Notes under the pieces: generated by a model
Told to the model about the DNA's origin: nothing
What the model saw: only the letters and a program-made list of their open reading frames with translations
Database searches by the model: none
In this document: positions 37,201 through 49,200 of the stretch, one piece after another
How positions within the stretch are numbered: position 1 is the first letter of the stretch
How the letters are laid out: each line of letters starts with the position of its first letter
NCBI GenBank assembly: GCA_018398805.1
Contig: JAGFBZ010002391.1
Coordinates: 124,001-188,000, forward strand
From: Hirundichthys speculiger
Taxonomy: Eukaryota; Chordata; Actinopteri; Beloniformes; Exocoetidae
Direction of reading: 5' to 3'
Length of the DNA: 64,000 nt
Program-made: the position numbers and the translations under genes

Positions 37201-40200
37201 TGGTTTAGAACTGGCAATAGTCATACATTAAATGTCTCTGCCTTTTAATTATTTGCATAGCAGTCCTTCCATTGATACAGATTTCAAAGCATTAGCCAAA
37301 CTGATTTTCTGTTCATTTTCACTGCAGTATATTCCCATCTCCGGAGCAGAACCCTGGTTTGTCCCACTACCAGGGCTCGCTGAGTACTGGAGGCTCCCTG
37401 CCCGACCTCAGTAACCTGCAGTTCCCCTCCCCCCTCTCCACCCCGCCTGGACCCCGAAGACAATGGAGGGTACCCCAACATCAGCGGGGGCAGCAGCACC
37501 GGAAACCTGCCAGCCGCCATGATGCACCTGGGCATCGGCAGCTCACAAGGTGGGTGGATGACTTTAATAATCAGAAGGGAAATTAGTTGTGTAGTATTTG
37601 TTTTATTAAGGATTGCAGTTGTCTTAATCATTATTTCATACATGAAATGAAAACTAAAAACAATGTCCGTTTTAAAAAAACTCCGTCAGGTTTTACAGGT
37701 CTGTAAAGAATTGGCATCACTATAAATGCAGGTAAAATTTACAGCACTAGATTTTTTTGCTGGACTTCATATTACTTGATTATGTACTGCAGATTCAATG
37801 GTTGAAGACTTGTTGTTTAGTAAAAACTCTTAAAGTAATCTAAAAATGAGTCTTGAATTTATCTTTATCAAAGTCCTTAAATTCCTGTTTGAAAAATCAT
37901 AAAAATGCCACTGTGAAAATAAAGAGTTATTGTTTTTATAATGAACAGAACTAATTGCACTCCTTTTCTGTTCATTACATCATATCTGCCTAATGATTGC
38001 ACTCTTGCTCGCTGCTACTTCTTGATACTATTAGCAGCTACTGCAGTAACCAGTTAGTCATGGGGAGATGCAGATTTAATAAAAATGGATGGAAAACCCA
38101 AAGATTCCACCATGATTGATACCAGTTAAACAGTGAATATGGAGCTCGCTGTAATCTGGGTACAAGAGGAGTCAGAGCTGTGAAATCCCACATGATACGT
38201 GAGAAACACAGCAGCCCTGAACTCCAAACACCAAACATCTGGAACATCACAGTTCTATTCGCCTATTCCACAGAGCACTGCTTCATCATGTCAAGACCTG
38301 AAAAATAAAATGCAGAAAAAGAAAACGGTTTTAATTGTTGCGCTGAGTCATAAGTCACGATTAGTTTCCTCTTCGTTTAATCAGAGCCAGAGCTGAGTTG
38401 GTGTTGCTGTCACCTGTATGAGAGATAATAAACATCACTGCAACACCTGTTAAATGAGAACATGCATGAAAACAGAGGCCTGAGGTTGAGTAACCGAGAC
38501 ACAGACATATTGTGTTATGGGCTGTTCCATGATTTTTCCTGTGACCTTAACCAGACAACAAGTTAGGACTACACACAGTACCGTTTATACATCTCTGTGC
38601 ACATTTTATCCAACATGTGTTTTTTTTCTTTGTGTTTGTCATTTTGCATTAACTGTGGTATCCTTGGAATTGGTGTCACATGAGTTTTTTTTTTTAATAG
38701 GTTTCTATCGTTAAAACTGATATTGTGACTGGAGCCTCATCTTATGCTTGTTTTGCCAAGCAACAAAGCTGTTCTGTCAGTCGTTAAAAGTTTTGTGAAC
38801 TTATAATTTGAGCATGTGCTCCTTCTCATTGCCAGACTGAAATGTAGATGTTATCTGTGAAGATTTAGTATTTGTTGGCTTCAACAGGCGTAAAGCTTGT
38901 TCCCAGCTTCAGCGTGAATGTGGGAACCACTGCTCCACCGGCTCCAGCTTCCTCTGCCAGCTGACCATGCATTATTGATAAGTTGCTGAAGGATCTCTCT
39001 GTCCCAGACTCCCTGCTGCCTGATCTGATCACACCCACTGCTGCTCCCTTTCACTCTTTCCTCTTTGGAAGTGTAGTCTGGCTTGCATGTCGGACACAGA
39101 TCAGCTTGGCTGAGCACCAAAGTGACAGAGGAATTCTGACCCTCGTTTTGGCTCGCTACAATCGCCTCTTTTCTTTTCCCTCATTTTCCTTCACCCTGCT
39201 TGCCATGTTTCTCCCCCCCTCCCCCGTCACACAATAAAGTCTAGTGTTTCATATCAGGGCCTGGAGAACATACTGGAAAATCAAGTACCCACTCATATTG
39301 TCCTCATTTACACCGAGATGAATTTGAATCTTGTCTCGTTCTGGCGAGCGGTTCATGTATTGTTGGCTTTATTGTCCCGCAGGTCTCTCCTCCTCCCTGA
39401 GCAATCCCTCCATTCAAGCTTCCCTCAACAACTGCCAGCTGCAGTCATCGCTCAGCAATCCCTCCATCAACTCATCCCTGCGTCTGTCCAGCAACTCGCC
39501 CCGGCGGCGACCGACTCCCATCAGCCCCCTCACCCTGTCTCCAGGAGCAGAGCAGCGCAGGGGTCTGGCCAAGCAGCTGTCCCCCACCATGTCCCCCTCG
39601 CTGTCCCCCATCACACAGGTACGCTTACATAATCATTGTTTGTAGTACACCGGAATGCCACTTTAAAAATAAAAAGGACAAATATTGGTTATTGTGCAAA
39701 AAAGACCCATCAATTTAATGTCTTTTGCTGACGTTATGACAGTTTATAAATGTACGCTGTTGAATAAAATCCAGCAATTGCAAAAAATATATAGCAGTGT
39801 AGCAGTTAATAGTGTTGTTGTTCTTCTGCTGTTAGTAAAGGGAGGTTAGTAATGAGTCAGAACAAGACAAGTAACTCCTCAGTCTTTAATAAACTTGTCT
39901 GTAGTGACTCCTGCTGGCTCTGTCTACTCTGTGTAGGGTGTCGCTTTGGACACCAGCAACATGCCACGAGAACCACCCCCACCCTACCCGCTCTACCAAC
40001 AACCCCAGCATGTAGTGGATCAGGGCCGACAACGCCAGCAGCCACACCAGCAGCCACACCAGCAGCCGCCACCACCGCTGTCAGCAGCAACATCAACCGC
40101 AGCAGCAACATCAACCGCTGCAGCAACATCAACCGCAGCAGCAGCATCATCAACATCAACACAACCGCAGCAGCAACATCAACCGCTGCAGCAGCCGGTG

Positions 40201-40258
40201 TCGCCTCTTCAGCAACATCCCACTGGACTTCAACACAAGCCAAGTAAGTGCTGTGAAT

Positions 40259-40293
<35 letters not shown>

Positions 40294-43200
40294 AAGCTCA
40301 CCAAGTCATATTTTGTGAACATCTGTTCATATGTATTTGTTTGGTATGTCTTTTAGTGTTTGTGTGTGCGTGGCTGTCTGCAGGACAGAAGTCTGTGTGG
40401 GAGAGTAATAAAGGAGAATTTACAACATTGTGTTTCCACTTAAATATGACGATAAGAACTAATGAGCTCCTGAGCTCAGGATCTCAGTTACTAATTCTAT
40501 TATTTCTTACATATTGAAAAAGGCGTTTTATATATATTTAAAAAGACTGTTTCTTTATTTTAATTGGATTTTTATTTTTTGGAGATGGTATGAACCCAAG
40601 ATATTACTTTTTTTTGTTCTTTCTTGTGAACATGATTTTGTCAATTTGCATCAATTTTTGCATTTCAGGACTGCAACACAAAAAAAATAAGATTTTGCTC
40701 ATCACAACTTTTACAAGGTGCTGTGGCATTGAAGATACAAAGTGATGAAGTGTTTCAGATGATTTTTTTGTTCTTTACTCTCATTTAGTTCACCCCCCCC
40801 CCCAGGCTTTGTTGCAGAGCACACTATCTATTTCTTCTCAAATACAGATTTGTCAGATGTTGTGTAGTTTCCATGTTCCTTTGAGTCCAGGGACATCAGT
40901 AGCACTTTGGACAAGTTTAAAAAAGGCTACTTTTTGCCCGGTGCCATTTGTGAATGTAGCTCCATGTTTTAGTCCTTCATGAAAGTTTCCCACAGTAATA
41001 TATGATCCATATGACCACATGGATCATATATTCCCACAGTAATATATGATCCATATGACCACATGGATCATATATTCCCACAGTAATATATGATCCATAT
41101 GACCACGTGGATCATATATTCCCACAGTAATATATGATCCATGTGATCATATGAGCTACATGTCGTGGTTCTTGATGCAGTGCTGAGGGACTGGAGATCA
41201 CAGCTGTGCAGCTTAGCTTTTTATATACTGTAACTCCTCTAGATTGCTTGGATTGTTTATTATGTACTACAGCAGACGATATTGGCAATTCCATTTAATA
41301 TTTTTTTTTAATATTTTTTTTTTTTATACATTTCAAAGATTTTCTCAAGACTTTTGGAATGTTTTGTAGTCCTGGAATTTACAAATGTGTGTTGTTTTTT
41401 TTTTTTTTTTTTTATTCAGTCTACATCCATAGTCCCAGCACTTACTGATTTGGGGTTATATATAGGAGTTCATATAACCTGAAACTCTTTAATTTAAATC
41501 ATTCACAGAGCCCTAAAGAAATGTTTTTGGGGGTTGTTTTTCAGGCAGTGACTTGACATGAGTGGAATGATGTATAAGAGTTTAAAATATGACTACAGTG
41601 CATGTTTCTATATTTACCAGTTCATGTCTTGGGGCCCCGATCTTTACACGCTTTAGATATCTCCCTCTCCAAGACACGTGATTCCAGTGAATGGGGCTAT
41701 TCTCAGTCTTCTGCTCAAGCTTGATGAGTAATTGACCCAATAATTTAAACCATTGTGTGTTGGAGCAGGAAAACAACTAAAACAAGCAGGACAAGGGCCT
41801 CTGGACCAGGACCAAAAAACACTTGTTTATAGAATAATGACATCATTGGTGAATGGCAGAGAGGCTCTCCGCTGTACTTCATTGAATTAGGTCGTAATTA
41901 ATCAAATACACTCTTCAATTATTACATTTATAATTGTTTTTCTTGTCTTACAGCACAACAGTATGGCAGCGCTGTTCAGTGACCCCTTCATGGAGCAGCA
42001 GTTCTCTAATCGCCAGAACAAGACCCACCCTTATCAGGTACAGGTTAGACACACGGATGTATCATGTTAAACATCACAGAAGTATGCATTTTCAACATGG
42101 GTGAACTATAATCAAACACAAAATGGAAGAATTATGACTGTGTAATAGATACAAAGCCATGACAGGGTTTATAAATAAATCTTTTGCAATAACAATTGTA
42201 AAATTAGTAAATACATTATTTAGGAAAGAAAACAGCAGGAACAGTTGTCCTACTTGTATCTCTGTAAATGTCATCAGTGGATTTTCACATCATCTGTTCA
42301 GTTTTAGTCCTGTTAAGCTTTTATTAGTACTGTCGGTGTTAGAACACACGGTAAAACACAACACGTAAAACACAGCCATGGCGACCGTGGCGCCAGTTGA
42401 GCTCACTGGTTTTTGTGTTTTCTCTCGATTGCCATTTTCTCTCCACCATCTGCTGACTAGTTGGATCAGTTCAGTCTGTTGGAAAATGCGATGAGCTCCA
42501 CAGCGGGGGGGTCTTGCTTCGATCCTTCGTCCTCCTCGCTCTACTACTCCCAGGCAGCTCTGTCAGGACTGGGTGGCAGCCATGGCAGCTTGCAGGACCC
42601 GATGCACATGAGGTCCAACATGCTGTACTCAAACTGTAGCGGAGGACTGCCCAACATCATCCTTACTGGTGAGTCTGAAGGAGCCTTTATTTTTGGTGTC
42701 CTTTGCAGAGGAACCTTTTGTTTAAATTGATTCAGAAGTAAGAAGTCAGTGAAGAAAAAGTGATTATTTTTACTTTATATCCATGACCTTTCAGGGGTCG
42801 CAGACTCCAGTCCTCCAGGGCCGCTGTTCTGCACGTCTTAGATTTTTTTTCTGTTTCTGCTCACCTGATTTAAATGAGTGGATCACCACCAGCTCGCCAT
42901 CCAGGTGTGCACAGGCCTGTTGATGGTCCATTCATTTGAGCCAGGTGTGCTGAAGCAGGGAAACATCTAAGACATGCAGAACTCCTCGAGAACTGGAGTT
43001 GGAGAGCCCTGCCTTACATTAAGTGATACAAGAAGTGTTTGCCAAGATAAGCATTCTAATCACATCTTCCATACATATTAATTGTGCATGAAGATCTGCT
43101 AACCGCTAAACCCACAACATATAATTCTCCTCATTTTCACATCCATCACATTATTCAGATACTCTAGAGAGTGCAAGTGAACCCAAACCATTTCCTGTAA

Positions 43201-46200
43201 AATACCACAATTTCTCTTCATTCCAGGGAAAGCTTATGTTTAAGCTTTTCAGTTTTTCCTTTAATTTGTCACCACTTAGACTTTTAAAACATATCTAACA
43301 TTACTGTTTTGACTCAAACCACACTTAAATCTGTGCTATGCAAAATGAGTTAGATGTTTTTAACTCTAAGATTTATTGTGAACTTTGTTCAAGAAGTGAT
43401 CGTGCATGTTATCTGCAGAAGTATTAATACATATTCTGGGGCTGGTGTTTATCCTGACTAATACATCAAATCCTTTTAAAACTACCGTTGTTGTATTCTT
43501 CTTCTTGACTTCTCAGTCCAAAAAAAAAAATGTGGGACAGATTTGAAGTTGCTGATTTGTATTGTTAGTGCATATCACCCTGAACACCATAAGATGTGAC
43601 TCTGCAACAGGAACATGAGTTATATTCTCATGGTGGTGAACATTTTCACACTCGTCTGTATAAATTCATTTTATTATGAGTCTAGATAGTATGTGAAACG
43701 TGGCTGAATAATTTATCAAGTTCAAATTGAAATCACAGTTTGAAAATAATGCAGTGATGCAATGCAATTAGATTATACATTATGCAGCATGACTGACAAA
43801 GGTTCAAGACACAGCTCCTTGCACTGGTTTTACAGTCTTGCTTGTGTTACAGTCATGTCCACCAGTTAGAAATACCGTTCTTCTTGTGTACTTGTCACTG
43901 CGACCGTTCAAAGACTGATGGAGTAGCGATGTGTTCAGAGAAATATAATGTTCAGAGAAATGGCCAGAGACAGACTTCTTTCATACAGAAGTATCTTGCA
44001 TTTGATAAGAGGTATGTACAGCAGAGAGGAGTGTAAAGTTGAAGTCCCACAGTGTGAAACGGAAGTGCCAGCCATTAAAGTCAGTGAGAGTAATCGCACC
44101 AGAAGCACCTCACCTGTCCCACAGGTGACCGTTCATGCTTCTCTGCCAGAGATATGCCTCGAGACTCTTCTCTTTTGGCGCTTGGCCGTTGTCTGGATCA
44201 ATTCACACACAGCACATCAAGTTTAGATGCAAGATTGGTAGCAAGAATCTGGTAAAATTTCAAAAATAACATTATATTAACCTGTAGAGGCTGTGTGTAA
44301 GCAATTCGGACAGGGTCAGTTATAACTTAAAAAGCACATTTTATTTAACGCCACTCATCCTTTTAAATGTATAATTCTAGAAAGAACAAGACAGCAAGAG
44401 ATACGTCTTTAAAGAGCGGACAACTGCGCAATGTCACATATCTCAAAACCACTGGGTAACCTTGTAATCTCTCCTGAATCCTGCTGAGCAGGCGGTACTT
44501 GCCAGCGCTCCGTTCTGATTGGCTGCTTGTGGGACGTGAGGTCACACTGAGGACAGAGCAAAGCCACTTCAAAACCAGAACACAGTGCTCTCCATGTTCT
44601 GTTGGACTCCGGTTTAAGACATGCTGTAATCCAGTTGAACTGGTCTGAAACCATTAACAGGGACTGGAATAACATTATACTGAAACACATTCGCCTTAAT
44701 GTGGAGTTGGCCCCCTTTTGCAATGATAAAAGCTTCAACTCTTTACTGAAGGCCACAATATTTTGAAGCGTTTCTGTGGGAGTTTGTGCCTGTTTATTCT
44801 GTAGTGCATTTATTAATCACGCACTGATATTTGATGAGAAGGCCTTGCTCTCAGTCTCCGTTCACCTCAAAGGTGCTTGATGGGATTGAGGTCAGTTTTG
44901 AGTATGGGCTCCTGTATGAGTCATGGCATAAAGCAAGCTCCTTTCAGATTGTTTCAGTATGTTCAGTGGAAACCACAACCATTTCCATCGGAGAGAGAAT
45001 TTTTGCAAAGTGAATGACAATGGTGACCAATAAATGCCTGCCTGCAAACACAGCTGACTTGTTTTAGTCAATCAACTAGTTGTCTTCACTGAAGGTCTGA
45101 ACCAGTTCAGTTGATTGAATGAAACAAGTCAGCTGTGTTTCTGCTGGTTGGAAGGAAAACCTGCAGCCACACGGCCCTTTCACGGATCAGTTTGACACCC
45201 CTGGTCCAACGAGAAAGCTCACGATGGTTGGAGCGGTCCAAAAGAACCAGTGTGAACTCCCTGCTAAGCTGCTGGTAACCAAAATCAGGACCCCCGAGTC
45301 TTCCAAGTCTGCCTTCACAGACACCTCAGCCCAAGAGCCTGACTGTCGCAAAAAGGGGTCAAATGTCAAAATGTCATGAGCACTTTCCATTAAAATGCTG
45401 AAATCAGCACAAGAGATCAAAAACCAGGTACAGTCATGGCCAAAAGTTTTGAGAATGACAAATATCACATTTTCACAAAGTCTGCTGCTTCAGAGTTTTT
45501 ATATGTTTTTGTCAGGTGTTTCTATGTTATAATGAAATACAATTAGAAGCATTTCATCAGTTTCAAAAGCTGTTATTGAGAATTACACATAATTCATGCA
45601 ATAAGTCAATATTTGCAGTGCTGACCCTTCTTTTTCTAGACCTCTGCAATTCTCCCAGTCATGCTGTTAATCAACTTCTGGACCAAATCCTGACTGATTC
45701 CAGTCAATTCTTGCATAATCAATGCTTGGAGTTTGTCAGAATGTGTGGTTTTGATTGTCCACCCGCCTCTTGCCTCTTGAGGATTGAAGTTCTCAATGGG
45801 ATTAAGATCTGGGGAGTTTCCTGGCCAAGGGCCCAAAATCCTAATGTTTTGTTCCCCGAGCCATTTCATTATGACCTTTGCTTTATGGCGAGGTGCTCCA
45901 TCATGCTGGAAAAGGCCTTCTTCATCACCAAACTGCCCTTGGATGGTTGGGAGAAGTTGCTCTGGAGGAAGTTCTGGTACCGTTCTTTATTCATGGCTGT
46001 GCTTTTAGGCAAGATTGTGAGAGATCCCACTCCCTTGACCGAAAAGCACCCCCCACATGACTGGTCTCTGGATGCTTCACTGTTAATGAGACAGGACTGA
46101 TGGTAGCGCTCACCTCGTCTCCTCCCAACAAGCCTTCTTCCAGATGCCCCAAACAATCAGAAAGGGGATTGATCAGAGAAAATGACTTCACCCCAGTCCT

Positions 46201-49200
46201 CAGCAGTCTAGTCCCTGTACCTTCTGCAGAATACCAGTCCGTCCCTGATGGTTTTACTGGAGAGAAGTGGCTTCTTGGCTGCTCTCCTTGACACCAGGCC
46301 TTCCTCCACAAGTCTTCGCCTCTCTGTGCGTGCAGATGCCCTCACACCTGCCCTCACACCTGCCCTCACACCTGCTGCCATCTCTGAGCCAGTTCTGCAC
46401 TGGTGGCGGCCCGATCCTGCAGCTGAAACACCTTCAGGAGACGGTCCTGCAGCTGAAACACCTTCAGGAGACGGTCCTGCAGCTGAAACACCTTCAGGAC
46501 GGTCCTGAGCTGAAACACCTTCAGGAGACGGTCCTGACGCTGAAACACCTTCAGGAGACGGTCCTGGCGCTGAAACACCCTCAGGAGACGTCCTGGCGGC
46601 TGAAACACCTTCAGGAGACGGTCCTGGCGCTGAAACACCTTCAGGAGACGGTCCTGGCGCTGAAACACCTTCAGGAGACGGTCCTGGCGCTGAAACACCT
46701 CAGGAGACGGTCCTGGCGCTGAAACACCTTCAGGAGACGGTCCTGGCAGCTGAAACACCTTCAGGAGACGGTCCTGGCGCTGAAACACCTTCAGGAGACG
46801 GTCCTGGCGCTGAAACACCTTCAGGAGACGGTCCTGGCGCTGAAACACCTTCAGGAGACGGTCCTGGCGCTGAAACACCTTCAGGAGACGGTCCTGGCGC
46901 TGAAACACCTTCAGGAGACGGTCCTGGCGCTGAAACACCTTCAGGAGACGGTCCTGGCGCTGAAACACCTTCAGGACGGTCCTGGCGCTGAAACACCTTC
47001 AGGAGACGGTCCTGGCGCTGAAACACACCTTCAGGAGACGGTCCTGGCGCTGAAAAACACCTTCAGGAGACGGTCCTGGCGCTGAAACACCTTCAGGAGA
47101 CGTCCTGGCGCTGAAACAGAAACCTTCAGAGACGGTCCCCTGAAACACCTTCAGGAGACGGTCCTGGCGCTGAAACACCTTCAGGAGACGGTCCTGGCGC
47201 TGAAACACCTTCAGGAGACGGTCCTGCAGCTGAAACACCTTCAGGAGACGGTCCTGCAGCTGAAACACCTTCAGGAGACGGTCCTGGCGCTGAAACACCT
47301 TCAGGAGACGGTCCTGGCGCTGAAACACCTTCAGGAGACGGTCCTGCAGCTGAAACACCTTCAGGAGACGGTCCTGGCACTGAAACACCTTCAGGAGACG
47401 GTCCTGCAGCTGAAACACCTTCAGGAGACGGTCCTGGCACTGAAACACCTTCAGGAGACGGTCCTGGCGCTGAAACACCTTCAGAGACGGTCCTGCAGCT
47501 GAAACACCTTCAGGAGACGGTCCTGGCAGGAGACTGAAACACCTTCAGGACTCTCAGGACTGCAGCTGAAACACCTTCAGGAGACGGTCCTGCAGCTGAA
47601 ACACCTTCAGGAGACGGTCCTGGCGCTGGCTGGACTTTCTTGGGTGCCCTGGAGCTTGTTTGGCAACAACTGAACCTCTCTCCATGAAGTTCTTGATAAT
47701 TTGATAGACAGTTGACTGAGGTGCACTCTTACTCGCTGCTATGAACTTCCCTGTTAGGCCCTTTTTGTGCAGTGATGGCTGCAGGTGTTTCCTTGCAGGT
47801 AACCATGGCTAACAGATGAGGAACAACGGTGTCATGAACCATCTTCCTTTTAAAGTGTCCAGCCACTCAATCATGACAGATTGATCTCCAGCTTTGTCCT
47901 CATCATCACCCACACCTGTGTTAATGTGTGTGACACCTGTGGGTCATTGTATTCATGTTAGCTGCTCCTTTTGTGGCAGGACTGAAATGCAGTAGAAATG
48001 TGTTTTTGGTGATAAAGTTTATTTTCAAGGCAAAGACAGACTTTGCAATTAATTGCAGTTTAGCTGATCACTCCTCATCACATTCTGGACTATATGCAAA
48101 TTTCCATTATAGAAACTGAAAGAGCAGACTTTGTGAAAATGTAATATTTGTGTCATTCTGACACAGTGGTGGATCGTGGAATACTCTTGACAGGTAATCA
48201 AGCATTTTAGTTTCCTCTGGTCCTAATTTGGCCTGCAATGCCATCAAAGTGGAGGGTGAATAATTTAGACAAAGTCATGGGATCTAATAGCACCAAACGA
48301 ATGACTGCCAGCTGACCACTGGTTATCTTTGATAACATGACTGATAGATCAAACAACGCATTTGTCATTTGACAAACGACATATTAAAGCTCTGCAAGGA
48401 GAACATCTCCTGTCTGAGCTGATGGTCTCCAGCAGACCTCCATGACCCTGTAGGGTACAGAAATAAATGGGTTAGATGATGGATGGATGGATTTCTAGTT
48501 TATACATTGTGTCGTATTTATTGTCACAATGTGATGACGTGTCACTTGTGTTGCTGTGGAGACTCACAGACACACACATATACACACCATGTTCATATTG
48601 TTATTCTGTTATTTTGATTTTTCTTATTTTGTCCATTTCTGGTTCAAAAACAATTCTTAAGTTTTCTTTTATTGTAAATCCAGTAGATTTTGATTTTAAT
48701 CCAGCTGGTCAATTTGACCCTGAAGATGAGGTTTTCTTGTGTTAATTTATCAACATCACCCGAAAAAAAAGTTCAAAATATAGAATAATAACAAAAAAAA
48801 GTCAATGTTAGACTGAACTATTATATTTTATAGATAGGTTTTTCCAATGCACATTTGAAAATGTTTTAAGGTTCATTAAAAAAAAAAGTGAATTACTCTC
48901 ATTGAACCATGATCTGTGAGAGCTAAAGCGTAACAATGCACTAAAATATTGATTGAAAGAGTTAGTGATGGAGTAAATGATAGGATATAAACAGCGTAAT
49001 CGGGAGTGCTTAGTTTTTAGAAACTTTTTGATTATCAAACATGCTCCGGGAACATTATTGCTGTTCCTGAGAAACGAACATAACAGGAGGTATATAAAAC
49101 CTTCTCACAAGAGGAAACAAACACACTTTGGTGAGGTTGAGGTTGAGCTGGCTGTTGTTGTCTGCTTCAGGATCTGCGTCTGGTTTTCCTTCAGCTGCTG

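Larger units (their letters stand above)
40244..41953 (+). other. crtc3: crtc3 intron, phase 0
   Basis: gtaagt at 40244 to ttacag at 41953. It holds a (GT)16 tract, a C-run (40794-40803), a palindrome array (40989-41153) and T-runs near 41300-41420. No coding signal. Confidence 0.8.

Noticed and set aside
39318..39632. Alternative frame over the crtc3 exon (Gln/Ala-rich)
   Set aside because: It is a shadow frame; the [12 protein letters not shown] frame matches CRTC3 and the splice phases.
46366..47478. Long repetitive open frames ([10 protein letters not shown] and alternates) looking like a repeat protein gene
   Set aside because: They are translations of the 30-bp minisatellite in a dead Tc1-like transposase; indels break the frame and there is no promoter or splice context.
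46428..47626. CRISPR-like array
   Set aside because: Units abut with no unique spacers, and the genome is a vertebrate.
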